10,410 nt of DNA from Undibacterium sp. (GTDB lineage Bacteria > Pseudomonadota > Gammaproteobacteria > Burkholderiales > Burkholderiaceae_D). Location: NCBI GenBank assembly GCA_019752975.1, contig JAIELM010000511.1, forward strand, positions 1 to 10,410, read 5' to 3'. Below are positions 1 through 7,059 of the stretch, piece by piece. Positions within the stretch are counted from its first letter, which is position 1, and each line of letters begins with the position of its first letter. Both the position numbers and the translations under genes were made by a program. The notes beneath the pieces are model-generated. The model saw only the letters and a list, made by a program, of their open reading frames with translations, had not been told where the DNA came from and did not search any database.

Positions 1-1102
1 AACCCACCGCATTATTCTGCGCCGCCTGCTTGGCCCAACAAGTTTGATAAAACCAATACACCAAGCCACCTAGTAGCAACAAAGCGATAGGCAACCCTAA
101 CTCCGCCATCAAATTCAACACCAGATTATGCGAATGCTCAGCATAGGTAGTTGATCTAAATTGTGAGGCTATATTCACCTGCTCAGCACCAAAACCAAAC
201 CATCCAACACCGAACCAAGGATGTTGCTTCGCCATAGCCCAAGCTTGCTGCATCAACACCATACGCTCAGAGCGGCCACCCATCCGCTCACCAAAACTCG
301 CACTAGCAAAACCCAAGAGTTGTCCTATCTCGGGCAGTATCAGAACTACGCCAGCAAAAGCACCAAGGAGCAGAAAAACAGGCCAACGTGACAAAGGCCT
401 TTGCCCCAAAAATGGCGTGCACACCAAGACCGCGAACACCGGCAAAATAATCCAAGCAATCCGCGACTGCGTCAGAGCTAAGCCCCACAACAAAACCACA
501 GCAAGCGCAATTGCCGCACCAGAGCGCAAACGCCGCGCTTGGAATAAGCACCAAACAGAAGCCAACGCAAAACATAATAACAAGGCCAATTGATTAGGCT
601 GCGCCACATTAGCGAAAGGACGCATCGCACCCTCACGCGCCAAATACATCACAACGGGATATAAATTGAGCCCAAGAATTTGCGTGCACTGCATCAGCAC
701 CGACAACAAGCCAGCCAATAACTGCACTGCCGCCAACATCAAGCATATCTTCTCCACACCAGCCACTTGCACAGCCCATGTCGCACCCAACACCATTGCC
801 AATAAAGTAGTGCAAAAAATCATTAAAGGATAATAGACATTTTGCGAGGGGACTAAGCCATTTTGCCATTGACCTAATAAGACCACGATCAAGGCCAAAG
901 GTAAATAAGCAATCTTAGGAAAAACAACAACCCGCTTAGACAAAAAACCCAAGCCACCAACACCCAAGAAAACCGCAATCACCAGCAAAAATTCATGGTA
1001 ATAGGTTCGAAAAGGATGGATATGTTGAGAGTGAAGATTTGCGCCCAAATACAGTAGCGCGAAGATAATCAGGGAGAAATTGAAGATTCTTTGAGATGGC
1101 AT
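1..1102 (-). CDS. pglL: PglL/Wzy-family O-oligosaccharyltransferase (3' end cut by window edge)
   Basis: This is a polytopic inner-membrane protein of which 367 codons are visible; its C-terminus lies beyond position 1. The start ATG (1100-1102) is chosen because an in-frame TAG lies six codons upstream. Many hydrophobic segments are separated by short loops. The segment HPFRTYYHEF (residues 29-38) resembles the N-terminal motif of PglL-type protein glycosylation ligases. NQLALLL (170-176), TQSRIAW (211-217), GRSERM (276-281), HPWFGVGWFGFG (294-305) and EHSHN (322-326) match the Wzy_C/O-antigen ligase pattern, in which a periplasmic-loop histidine is needed for transfer. Family members move lipid-linked oligosaccharide onto protein (PglL, PilO/TfpO) or onto lipid A (WaaL). 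The position 58 bases downstream of a type IV pilin favours pilin glycosylation. The Shine-Dalgarno sequence is weak. WaaL or Wzy polymerase remain alternatives. Confidence 0.85.
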   Translation of the reverse strand, partial: MPSQRIFNFSLIIFALLYLGANLHSQHIHPFRTYYHEFLLVIAVFLGVGGLGFLSKRVVVFPKIAYLPLALIVVLLGQWQNGLVPSQNVYYPLMIFCTTLLAMVLGATWAVQVAGVEKICLMLAAVQLLAGLLSVLMQCTQILGLNLYPVVMYLAREGAMRPFANVAQPNQLALLLCFALASVWCLFQARRLRSGAAIALAVVLLWGLALTQSRIAWIILPVFAVLVCTPFLGQRPLSRWPVFLLLGAFAGVVLILPEIGQLLGFASASFGERMGGRSERMVLMQQAWAMAKQHPWFGVGWFGFGAEQVNIASQFRSTTYAEHSHNLVLNLMAELGLPIALLLLGGLVYWFYQTCWAKQAAQNNAVG

Positions 1103-1160
1103 TGTCAAAAAATTTGGCTAGATAATGGCGCAGTGTAACACGCCCGTTCGCCTAACTAAT

Positions 1161-1607
1161 TCAAATACCAGGGCAATCTTTGGGAGAAAGTTTGGCGAGT
1201 ACGGTTGTTGCACATGACCAAGTCCCGGGTACGCCAGCAACGTCAGCCGTTCGCGTCAAAGTAACCGTTTGCGTATTCACCTGACCATTGCCGATTAATT
1301 GACAAACCAGCGTTCCCGAACCGTTGGTGGCAAAGGTGGCGGTGATCGTGCAACGCTTAGTAGGAGTTGTTAGACCGACATCCGAAGCCAGAGTCACCGC
1401 CGTACCATCCACCACGAATGCTTCGACATTCACCTTGGCAGGAGAGATCTCAGCAATGCCTGCTGTGACCTGTGATCTTCCGATAAAGTCTTGATATGCG
1501 GGCAATGCTACCGCCGCTAAAATTCCTATGATCGCCACAACGACCATCAACTCGATAAGAGTAAAGCCCATTTGCTTGTTCAGCTGTGGTAATTTATTTG
1601 AATTCAT
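1161..1607 (-). CDS. Type IV pilin, downstream member of a tandem pair
   Basis: This is a 148-residue prepilin. The leader ends at G14, followed by F15-T-L-I-E19-L, the PilD prepilin peptidase and N-methylation site with the conserved Glu at mature position 5. The hydrophobic alpha-1 helix reads [20 protein letters not shown]. Four cysteines (C86, C102, C132, C145) match those of the neighbouring pilin, so two disulfides including a C-terminal D-loop are likely. The two mature pilins are about 60-65 percent identical by hand count. This copy ends in CPGI, three residues past the last cysteine, whereas its neighbour ends on the cysteine. A GAGGA ribosome site precedes the ATG. A terminator lies upstream (1684-1722) and no sigma-54 site was found, so it is probably expressed separately from its paralogue. 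It could be an alternative major pilin or a minor pilin. Confidence 0.93.
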   Translation of the reverse strand: MNSNKLPQLNKQMGFTLIELMVVVAIIGILAAVALPAYQDFIGRSQVTAGIAEISPAKVNVEAFVVDGTAVTLASDVGLTTPTKRCTITATFATNGSGTLVCQLIGNGQVNTQTVTLTRTADVAGVPGTWSCATTVLAKLSPKDCPGI

Positions 1608-1683
1608 ATCAATATCCTCGATTCAAACTCTTCAATGCCAAACAAACAACAATATAAGTAAGCTGTAACTCTATTTTCCACAT

Positions 1684-1722
1684 AAAAAAACTGGATTTCA
1701 CTTATTGGCAAAATCCAGTTTT
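1684..1722 (-). terminator. Rho-independent terminator after the upstream pilin gene
   Basis: A perfect 12-bp inverted repeat (1687-1698 with 1711-1722, loop of 12) reads AAAACTGGATTT / AAATCCAGTTTT. On the minus strand it is followed by a run of seven T ending at 1684. It lies 63 bases past the stop of the upstream pilin and insulates that gene from the second pilin. Confidence 0.85.
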
Positions 1723-1785
1723 ATGTTTTCAATTTTAATATTAACTAGCTAATTATATTTGCAGGTTAACATCCAATCCAGTTTA

Positions 1786-2226
1786 TTAACATTCTTTTGG
1801 TCTAAGCTTCGCAATCACGGTAGATGAACAACTCCACACACCTCCAGTACCAGCAGCAATATCAGCGGTTCTTGTCCAAGTAATGTGTAGTCCATTGACT
1901 TGACCACCACCGATTAACGTACAATCAAGTGTACCAGCACCAGTATTTGAAAATGTTGCTGCAATAGCACTGCAACGTTTTGTCACTGCTTGAAGGCCAA
2001 CCTCGCTTGCAAGCGTGATAGCGGTACCATCGGCAGCCAACTGCTCTACTTTTGTCTTACCTGCTGTAATCTCTTCGAGTCCACCAGATACTTGCGCTTT
2101 CGCCGTGAAATCTTGATATGCAGGCAATGCCACCGCTGCCAAAATACCAATGATTGCAACAACGATCATTAATTCAATCAAAGTAAAACCGCTTTGCATA
2201 CCACGGACTAATTTTGATGATTTCAT
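1786..2226 (-). CDS. pilA: Major type IV pilin (PilA-like)
   Basis: This is a 146-residue prepilin. The leader is cleaved after G13, giving F14-T-L-I-E18-L at the mature N-terminus, the classic PilD site with Glu5. The alpha-1 helix ([21 protein letters not shown]) is nearly identical to that of the next pilin. Cysteines C85, C102, C133 and C146 probably form two disulfides, and the protein stops on the last cysteine (RPKEC). Subunits would assemble into the pilus fibre used for twitching, adhesion and DNA uptake. A strong AGGAGT ribosome site lies at 2233-2238. A sigma-54 promoter at 2286-2301 points to control by RpoN with a PilR-type activator, as is known for pilA in Pseudomonas and relatives. 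It has its own terminator. The name pilA for this copy is inferred from the promoter and signals of high expression. Confidence 0.94.
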   Translation of the reverse strand: MKSSKLVRGMQSGFTLIELMIVVAIIGILAAVALPAYQDFTAKAQVSGGLEEITAGKTKVEQLAADGTAITLASEVGLQAVTKRCSAIAATFSNTGAGTLDCTLIGGGQVNGLHITWTRTADIAAGTGGVWSCSSTVIAKLRPKEC

Positions 2227-2285
2227 TTCAATACTCCTAATTTAATGTGGATGATGATTAACCTACCTGACTACGTTCCTTTCTT

Positions 2286-2301
2286 TGCAAAGAGTGTGCC
2301 A
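2286..2301 (-). promoter_or_regulatory. Sigma-54 (-24/-12) promoter of the major pilin gene
   Basis: The minus strand reads TGGCACACTCTTTGCA, which fits the RpoN consensus TGGCAC-N5-TTGCA. The invariant GG and GC are separated by exactly 10 bases. Transcription should begin near 2274, about 47 bases before the pilin ATG. An enhancer-binding activator such as PilR would be needed; I did not identify its binding site. Confidence 0.88.
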
Positions 2302-2315
2302 GCCACATTAATGCT

Positions 2316-2483
2316 TTAAGGGAATGTATTTGGTCTAAATTTTGTCAGATTCAAGTCTTCAGCCCCACCCAAGCTGACATTTTTCGTCAGAAGTGCGACA
2401 GTGTCTGCTCGAATAACACCGATGATAAACAATAAAATAACAAGAATAGACCATGAACTAGATATTACCCTGTGCACCGCCAT
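2316..2483 (-). CDS. Small one-helix membrane protein coupled to fimT (unknown function)
   Basis: This is a 55-residue reading frame starting at the ATG at 2481-2483, two bases after the fimT stop codon. AAAGGA at 2489-2494 sits five bases upstream of that ATG, a good ribosome site inside the end of fimT, which implies translational coupling. A longer frame starting inside fimT is open to 2531, but the internal ATG has the better signal. Residues about 11-24 (WSILVILLFIIGVI) form one membrane helix, or a signal anchor that could be cleaved near IRA-D. The rest is a short polar tail of about 30 residues ending in RPNTFP, with no cysteine or known motif. I do not recognise the family. Its place between a minor pseudopilin and the major pilin suggests an envelope role linked to the pilus, but this is only inference. 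Confidence 0.6.
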   Translation of the reverse strand: MAVHRVISSSWSILVILLFIIGVIRADTVALLTKNVSLGGAEDLNLTKFRPNTFP

Positions 2484-2485
2484 GT

Positions 2486-3055
2486 TTATCCTTTCTGACA
2501 CACTCTTACCCGTCCACCTGAAGCAATGCACAGAAATTGATTCAGCTTAACATCTGTGTTGTCTAGCGGACGACTGATGGTAAAACGCATGTAACTACCA
2601 AAAGTTTGACCCGTTGGGCCGAAGCGTAATTGTTTGCGATTTGGATTGGTGTGTATGGCACCTTGTTTACTAGAGGAAAATAATTGCCCTTGAACCTGCA
2701 ATAATTTGTCTTGTGCGGTGAATTTTCCATCATTGTCGCTATCTTCATAGATAATCCATCCATGTCCCCAACCGAGCTCACTGGCTGAATTGCCGCTAGC
2801 CTCGGCGCATGACGGGAGTGCGCTATCGGCATTCTCGCTTCTGCAAATACTGACAAATTTAGCTCGGGTAAGTGCTTCAAAGCGCGCTAAGTAGAGCGCC
2901 GCATGTAGCTGGCTAGTAACGCTTGAAATGCGTTTGGAAATGATCATACGTCCGAAACTTGGAATCGATATAGATACCAAGATACTCACAATTGAAATAA
3001 TTACCAACAACTCAATCAGAGTGAAGCCAAATACTGGATGACGAGAGTGTCGCAT
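2486..3055 (-). CDS. fimT: FimT/GspH-family minor pseudopilin
   Basis: This is a 189-residue prepilin-like protein. The PilD site is G10/F11-TLIEL with Glu15, followed by a hydrophobic helix. The body carries the FimT/GspH pattern: ALYLARFEALTR (53-64), a cysteine pair C71/C83, and GWGHGWIIYEDSDNDG (95-110). The C-terminus has a second cysteine pair, C176 and C186, around GRVR (181-184). FimT proteins of naturally transformable bacteria bind DNA through a C-terminal GRxR motif, so this protein may be a DNA-uptake minor pilin rather than a type II secretion GspH. GspH remains possible, but no gsp gene is seen and the next genes are type IV pilins. The ribosome site is weak (GGGG about eight bases upstream), consistent with low expression. 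A small membrane-protein gene follows directly. Confidence 0.87.
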   Translation of the reverse strand: MRHSRHPVFGFTLIELLVIISIVSILVSISIPSFGRMIISKRISSVTSQLHAALYLARFEALTRAKFVSICRSENADSALPSCAEASGNSASELGWGHGWIIYEDSDNDGKFTAQDKLLQVQGQLFSSSKQGAIHTNPNRKQLRFGPTGQTFGSYMRFTISRPLDNTDVKLNQFLCIASGGRVRVCQKG

Positions 3056-3268
3056 AGATTCGCCCCGATAAATAATTTATATAAAATAACGATAAATCGC
3101 TACTATAATATATATTCACCAAGGGTTGATGCAATTTTTATACAGCTTGTATTTAATGTGCCACACCTAGTATCTTACCTAGGCTATTCTGGTTTACCTA
3201 CTCCACCATACAAAACCGTAGAATTTCATGCCGAACATACTGCAACAAGATGACATTTAAAAAAGGAG
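3056..3268. other. AT-rich gene-free gap upstream of fimT
   Basis: I find no convincing gene here. On the minus strand a weak sigma-70-like pair, TTGCAT (3127-3132) and TATATT (3105-3110) with a 16-base spacer, is the best fimT promoter candidate. TGGCACATTAAATAC nearby begins like a sigma-54 site but lacks the -12 GC. No terminator hairpin is clear after the FHA gene. Confidence 0.4.
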
Positions 3269-3850
3269 TCAACTCAAATGCAATTCCATCTTAGTCCCTG
3301 ACAAATCAATCACATCGCCGTGTCGCAAAGCTCTGGGTCTGGCATCGGTCACCTCGCCATTCAGTTTTGGAAATACCTTTCCTTCCACAAAGCTAAGGGT
3401 GAATTGGTGCGGTTCGCGGGTGATGGAGACGACTAGAACACTTGGGCTACCCAAAGTAGTGACTTGTTTGCTGAGGGTCATTTCCTTTCCTGCATTTGCA
3501 CCAGTCAAGATCTTAATCTTTGCTACCGTATCGGCGCTCATCAAGGGCGCAGCGGGCGCGCCAGTATTGGCGTCGAACTTCAATTGATACTTACCTACTT
3601 CAACGACATCCTTATCTTGCAACAAATGCTTTTTGATAGGATGCCCGTTGACTGTAGTACCATTGGTACTTCCCAAATCTAAAATATAGACTCCCTCATT
3701 GGTCGTGTCGATCGCAGCATGGCGCCCGCTTACAGCCAAATGATCTAGCACCAAGTCATTACTGGGACGACGCCCAATATTTAGACGTGCTCGGTCTATA
3801 TTCAACTCTTTTTGAACTTGACCATTAAAACTAACGACTACTTTTGGCAT
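3269..3850 (-). CDS. FHA-domain protein with a degenerate second FHA-like domain
   Basis: This is a 193-residue protein that probably binds phosphothreonine peptides. The start is placed at the ATG at 3848-3850 (MPKVVVSFNG); the frame is open to 3898, but the extra 16 residues are not FHA-like. The first FHA domain spans about residues 3-92, with the signature G26-R27, S41-x-x-H44 and the LGSTNGTTVNG loop (59-69) that contacts phosphothreonine. A linker (about 93-107) leads to a second region (110-193) that repeats the FHA pattern (GKEMTLSKQVTTLG, a histidine at 148, LRHGDVIDL) but lacks the GR and STNG residues, so it probably cannot bind phosphopeptide. No signal peptide is seen, so it is likely cytoplasmic. 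The phosphatase gene lies 105 bases upstream on the same strand, suggesting one phospho-signalling pair. The kinase and the partner are not in this window. Confidence 0.85.
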   Translation of the reverse strand: MPKVVVSFNGQVQKELNIDRARLNIGRRPSNDLVLDHLAVSGRHAAIDTTNEGVYILDLGSTNGTTVNGHPIKKHLLQDKDVVEVGKYQLKFDANTGAPAAPLMSADTVAKIKILTGANAGKEMTLSKQVTTLGSPSVLVVSITREPHQFTLSFVEGKVFPKLNGEVTDARPRALRHGDVIDLSGTKMELHLS

Positions 3851-3910
3851 ATCAAATCCGTTTAGTAAATACGATGAAGTACTGCAGACTAATCTCAATG
3901 AGATCCGCGC

Positions 3911-3932
3911 AAATCGGTGACATCGCCGATTT
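3911..3932. repeat. Inverted repeat between phosphatase and FHA genes
   Basis: A perfect 7-bp inverted repeat, AAATCGG / CCGATTT, is separated by 8 bases and flanked by an imperfect GCG/CGC extension. It has no T run on either strand, so it is not a standard terminator. It could be an RNA hairpin or a protein site. Confidence 0.4.
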
Positions 3933-3955
3933 TACGCAAATCCTTCGTTATTTTT

Positions 3956-4762
3956 TTAACTGGCAAAAATATACTCCATTAATCCGCGTTCGTGCAATTT
4001 TTTAACACGAAATAGGATGATAGAGATATTATCCAAACCACCCTGCCTATTCGCCAAATAGACTAGGGTTTTACAGCACATATCCAAGTCGCCAGAAAGT
4101 TCTTGTAAGGCCAACTGCATTTGCTGCAGCTCCAACATGTCACTTAAGCCGTCAGAGCACAAGAGATAGATATCACCCTCTTGCAGTTGATGGTCATGAA
4201 CCTCTACTTCAATGTCCATATGCGAGCCGATGGCACGTGTAATCAGATTTTTGATCGGGGAAAAATGTGCCTCAGCCTCAGAAACCAAACCGGCATCGAT
4301 CTGGGACTGCAATACAGAATGATCATGGGTAATCATACAAAGAACCCCACCTCGATAGCGATAGGCCCGTGAATCACCCACATGCCCGACCACCAATCTA
4401 TCTTGATGGCATAGAGCGACCACGATGGTAGTACCCATGCCGTAATTATCGGGATGTTGGCTGGCATGGGTAATTACTTTTTGGTTAGCGTAAATAATGG
4501 CTTCGCTAATCCACTTTGCAGGCACAGAATTCTGCCAGGGTAAGCGCGGCATCCAACTAAGCGATTGCTTCTCCATAATTTGTTGGCTGACCAAATCAAC
4601 ACTCATTTGGCTGGCAACTTCACCCGAATTATATCCACCCATGCCGTCAGCGAGCACAGCCAGACCCGCCTCAGCACAAATGACAATGGCATCTTCATTA
4701 TGACTTCTTACCAGACCAGTATCAGTATGACTGGCAAATTCAAGTTCAGTTTGTGAGGTCAT
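3956..4762 (-). CDS. PP2C-family serine/threonine protein phosphatase (Stp1/PppA-like)
   Basis: This is a 268-residue soluble metal-dependent phosphatase that removes phosphate from Ser/Thr of proteins. The PP2C motifs appear in order: RSHNED (19-24), ADGMGG (38-43) with metal ligand D39, GMGTT (108-112), GHVGDSRAY (126-134), THDHS (145-149), TRAIG (175-179), CSDGLSD (202-208) with D204, and GGLDN (241-245) with D244. All metal-binding aspartates are present, so it should be active with Mn or Mg. The length and motifs fit the compact bacterial Stp1/PppA/PrpC group, which reverse Hanks-type kinases. No strong ribosome site precedes the ATG, which suggests low expression. The sucD terminator at 4916-4945 separates it from the metabolic operon. 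The FHA gene follows on the same strand. No kinase gene is seen here. Confidence 0.95.
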   Translation of the reverse strand: MTSQTELEFASHTDTGLVRSHNEDAIVICAEAGLAVLADGMGGYNSGEVASQMSVDLVSQQIMEKQSLSWMPRLPWQNSVPAKWISEAIIYANQKVITHASQHPDNYGMGTTIVVALCHQDRLVVGHVGDSRAYRYRGGVLCMITHDHSVLQSQIDAGLVSEAEAHFSPIKNLITRAIGSHMDIEVEVHDHQLQEGDIYLLCSDGLSDMLELQQMQLALQELSGDLDMCCKTLVYLANRQGGLDNISIILFRVKKLHERGLMEYIFAS

Positions 4763-4915
4763 GTAAGCTTGTGTGGCACGTAAGTATCGTTGCCATCTGT
4801 TCGTTTTTAGCTATTTCTAGATTAAGCTAAGCTTATCATTAAGTCGCGACATAAATACGCCAAAAAAGAAATTTCTTGCACCATTACCACAAAACAACAA
4901 CTTCCTTTGCCAATG

Positions 4916-4945
4916 ACAAAAGGGAGGCAATTGCCTCCCTTTTGT
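4916..4945 (-). terminator. Palindromic terminator after sucD
   Basis: This is a perfect 30-bp palindrome made of two 15-base arms (4916-4930 and 4931-4945). The GC-rich stem GGGAGGC/GCCTCCC has an AATT centre and is flanked by A4 and T4, so it could work in both directions. It begins 25 bases past the sucD stop codon and closes the sucCD operon. Confidence 0.9.
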
Positions 4946-4969
4946 TAATCTTTTTCAAACCAGATTAAT

Positions 4970-5851
4970 TTACAGCATAGCCTTCAACAAACGTGCCATT
5001 TCTGATGGATTCTTAGTCGCTTTAATTCCGCATTCTTCCATGATATCAAGTTTTGCTTGCGCGGTATCTGCACCACCTGAAATCAAAGCACCCGCATGTC
5101 CCATGCGTTTTCCTGGTGGCGCTGTAACACCAGCGATAAAGCCAACAACCGGTTTTTTCATGTTATCACGTACCCAATAGGATGCATTGGCTTCATCAGG
5201 CCCACCGATTTCGCCGATCATAATGACCGCATCAGTATCAGGATCATCGTTGAACATTTGCATGATATCGATGTGCTTCAAACCATTGATTGGATCACCG
5301 CCAATACCAACTGCAGAAGATTGGCCAAGACCTAATGCAGTTAGTTGACCAACTGCTTCATAAGTCAAAGTACCAGAACGGGAAACCACGCCAATACGGC
5401 CTTTACGGTGAATATGGCCTGGCATAATACCAATCTTGATTTCATCTGGTGTAATCAGGCCGGGGCAGTTAGGGCCTAGCAATTTGGTCTTACTGCCAGA
5501 TTTTGCCATGCGATCCTTTAACATCATCATATCGCGCACAGGAATGCCTTCGGTAATACAAATAGCTAAATCAAGTTCAGCTTCTACCGCTTCCCAGATG
5601 GCCGCTGCGGCACCAGCAGGGGGGACATAGATGACCGAAACGGTCGCGCCTGTTGCCGCTTTAGCTTCGCCTACATTGGCAAAAATAGGAATACCTTCGA
5701 AATCTTCGCCCGCTTTTTTGGGGTTAACGCCAGCAACAAAACAGTTTTGGCCATTTGCATAGTCGCGGCACATACGGGTGTGGAATTGACCGGTTTTACC
5801 AGTAATCCCTTGGGTGATGACTTTAGTGTCTTTGTTGATTAGGATGCTCAT
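4970..5851 (-). CDS. sucD: Succinyl-CoA synthetase, alpha subunit
   Basis: This is a 293-residue protein, a normal length for SucD. With SucC it interconverts succinyl-CoA and succinate, with nucleoside triphosphate formation, in the TCA cycle in the cytoplasm. The N-terminal CoA-binding Rossmann region shows VITQGITGKTG (11-21). The ligase half has GPNCPG (126-131), SRSGTLTYE (158-166) and GHAGALISGG (251-260), where H252 corresponds to the phosphohistidine that carries phosphate between active sites. The start at the ATG at 5849-5851 is fixed by AAAGGA at 5858-5863 and by the family N-terminus. An upstream open extension of 24 basic residues overlaps sucC and is not used. The gap to sucC is 10 bases, so the two are co-transcribed and probably translated at a matched ratio. 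Confidence 0.98.
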   Translation of the reverse strand: MSILINKDTKVITQGITGKTGQFHTRMCRDYANGQNCFVAGVNPKKAGEDFEGIPIFANVGEAKAATGATVSVIYVPPAGAAAAIWEAVEAELDLAICITEGIPVRDMMMLKDRMAKSGSKTKLLGPNCPGLITPDEIKIGIMPGHIHRKGRIGVVSRSGTLTYEAVGQLTALGLGQSSAVGIGGDPINGLKHIDIMQMFNDDPDTDAVIMIGEIGGPDEANASYWVRDNMKKPVVGFIAGVTAPPGKRMGHAGALISGGADTAQAKLDIMEECGIKATKNPSEMARLLKAML

Positions 5852-5857
5852 ATTTTG

Positions 5858-5863
5858 TCCTTT
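5858..5863 (-). promoter_or_regulatory. sucD ribosome binding site overlapping the sucC stop
   Basis: AAAGGA on the minus strand shares two bases with the sucC TAA (5862-5864) and lies 6 bases before the sucD ATG. It decides the sucD start and suggests coupling of the two subunits. Confidence 0.75.
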
Positions 5864-7028
5864 AATTTCCGCTAGCAGCTGCAACAACCTTCTGCGCCGC
5901 TTCTTCCATGGTATCTGCCGCAATGATAGGCAGACCAGAATCGGCCAACATTTTCTTGCCTATATCTTCGTTAGTGCCCTTCATACGTACCACCAAAGGC
6001 ACCTTTAGAGAGACCGCTCTGGAGGCAGTAATCACACCTTCCGCAATCACGTCACAACGCATAATGCCGCCAAAAATATTCACCAAAATGGCCTCTAAAC
6101 CAGGGTTTTTGAGCATAATCTTGAAGGCTTCGGTCACTTTTTCCGCTGTCGCACCGCCGCCTACGTCTAGGAAATTGGCGGGTTCGCCACCGAACAACTT
6201 GATGGTATCCATAGTTGCCATCGCGAGTCCTGCGCCATTAACTAAACAGCCAATATTGCCGTCCAAGGAAATGTACGCCAAGTCAAACTTAGAGGCTTCG
6301 ATTTCAGCTGGATCTTCTTCATCTAGGTCACGGTATGCTACGATTTCTTGCTGACGGAATAGCGCATTAGCATCAAAATTGAATTTTGCGTCTAAGGCAA
6401 TGACTTTACCTGAACCAGTCAAAATCAAAGGATTGATTTCAGCCAGCGAGCAGTCTGTTTCCATAAAAGCTTTGTAGAGGCCTTGCAATTGTGTGCGAGC
6501 ATCCACGATAGAGTCTTCTGGCACACCAATTTTGCGGGAAATATCGTCTGCTTCTGCGTCTTGTAGACCGGCGCTTGGATCGATTGCTAAATTATGGATC
6601 AATTCTGGATGTTTTTCAGCGACTTCTTCTATGTCCATACCACCCTCGGACGATGCCATCAAGACCACGCGCTGACTAATACGGTCAGTGACCATACTCA
6701 CATAGAGTTCTTTTTTGATGTCCGCACCTTCTTCGATCAGAAGACGGCGTACTTTTTGACCTTCCGGACTGGTTTGATGCGTCACCAATTGCATACCCAA
6801 GATGGCGTTTGCATATTCACGCACTTGCTCTAGGGATTTGGCTACTTTGACGCCGCCACCCTTTCCGCGACCACCCGCATGGATTTGTGCTTTGACGACC
6901 CACACTGGCCCGCCTAAAGTTTCGGCAGCTTTGACCGCTTCATCAACGGATAAACATGGGATACCGCGCGGTACAGTCACTCCAAATTTGCGGAGGATTT
7001 CTTTACCCTGATACTCATGGATTTTCAT
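5862..7028 (-). CDS. sucC: Succinyl-CoA synthetase, beta subunit
   Basis: This is a 388-residue ATP-grasp protein, the same length as the E. coli enzyme. It binds nucleotide and succinate and forms the complex with SucD. It begins [17 protein letters not shown], the family N-terminus. The glycine-rich nucleotide loop [12 protein letters not shown] (51-62) follows. [10 protein letters not shown] carries the conserved Glu and Asn of the metal site, ALDAKFNFD follows it, and NGAGLAM and [10 protein letters not shown] in the C-terminal half contact the alpha subunit and the substrate. AGGGAAG upstream of the ATG is a good ribosome site. The gene order sucC-sucD is standard. Unlike in E. coli, no 2-oxoglutarate dehydrogenase genes are adjacent; recX lies upstream. 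Confidence 0.98.
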   Translation of the reverse strand: MKIHEYQGKEILRKFGVTVPRGIPCLSVDEAVKAAETLGGPVWVVKAQIHAGGRGKGGGVKVAKSLEQVREYANAILGMQLVTHQTSPEGQKVRRLLIEEGADIKKELYVSMVTDRISQRVVLMASSEGGMDIEEVAEKHPELIHNLAIDPSAGLQDAEADDISRKIGVPEDSIVDARTQLQGLYKAFMETDCSLAEINPLILTGSGKVIALDAKFNFDANALFRQQEIVAYRDLDEEDPAEIEASKFDLAYISLDGNIGCLVNGAGLAMATMDTIKLFGGEPANFLDVGGGATAEKVTEAFKIMLKNPGLEAILVNIFGGIMRCDVIAEGVITASRAVSLKVPLVVRMKGTNEDIGKKMLADSGLPIIAADTMEEAAQKVVAAASGN

Positions 7029-7059
7029 ACGACTTCCCTTCAGACACTGAGGTGTTTGT

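Noticed and set aside
303..869. Two minus-strand open frames of 90 and 78 codons inside the ligase gene
   Set aside because: They are out-of-frame shadows; the in-frame 367-codon reading shows continuous Wzy_C/PglL motifs across the same bases.
2563..2880. 105-codon minus-strand frame within fimT
   Set aside because: It overlaps fimT in another frame and has no family pattern; the fimT frame has clear prepilin and FimT motifs.
3133..3162. Possible sigma-54 site upstream of fimT (TGGCACATTAAATAC)
   Set aside because: The -24 half fits, but the required GC at -12 is absent at the correct spacing.
3038..3253. 71-codon plus-strand frame across the gap upstream of fimT
   Set aside because: It has no good ribosome site, its composition follows the AT-rich gap, and all other genes run on the opposite strand.
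5908..6354. 148-codon plus-strand frame antisense to sucC
   Set aside because: This is a mirror of the constrained sucC codons; the protein has no recognisable motif.
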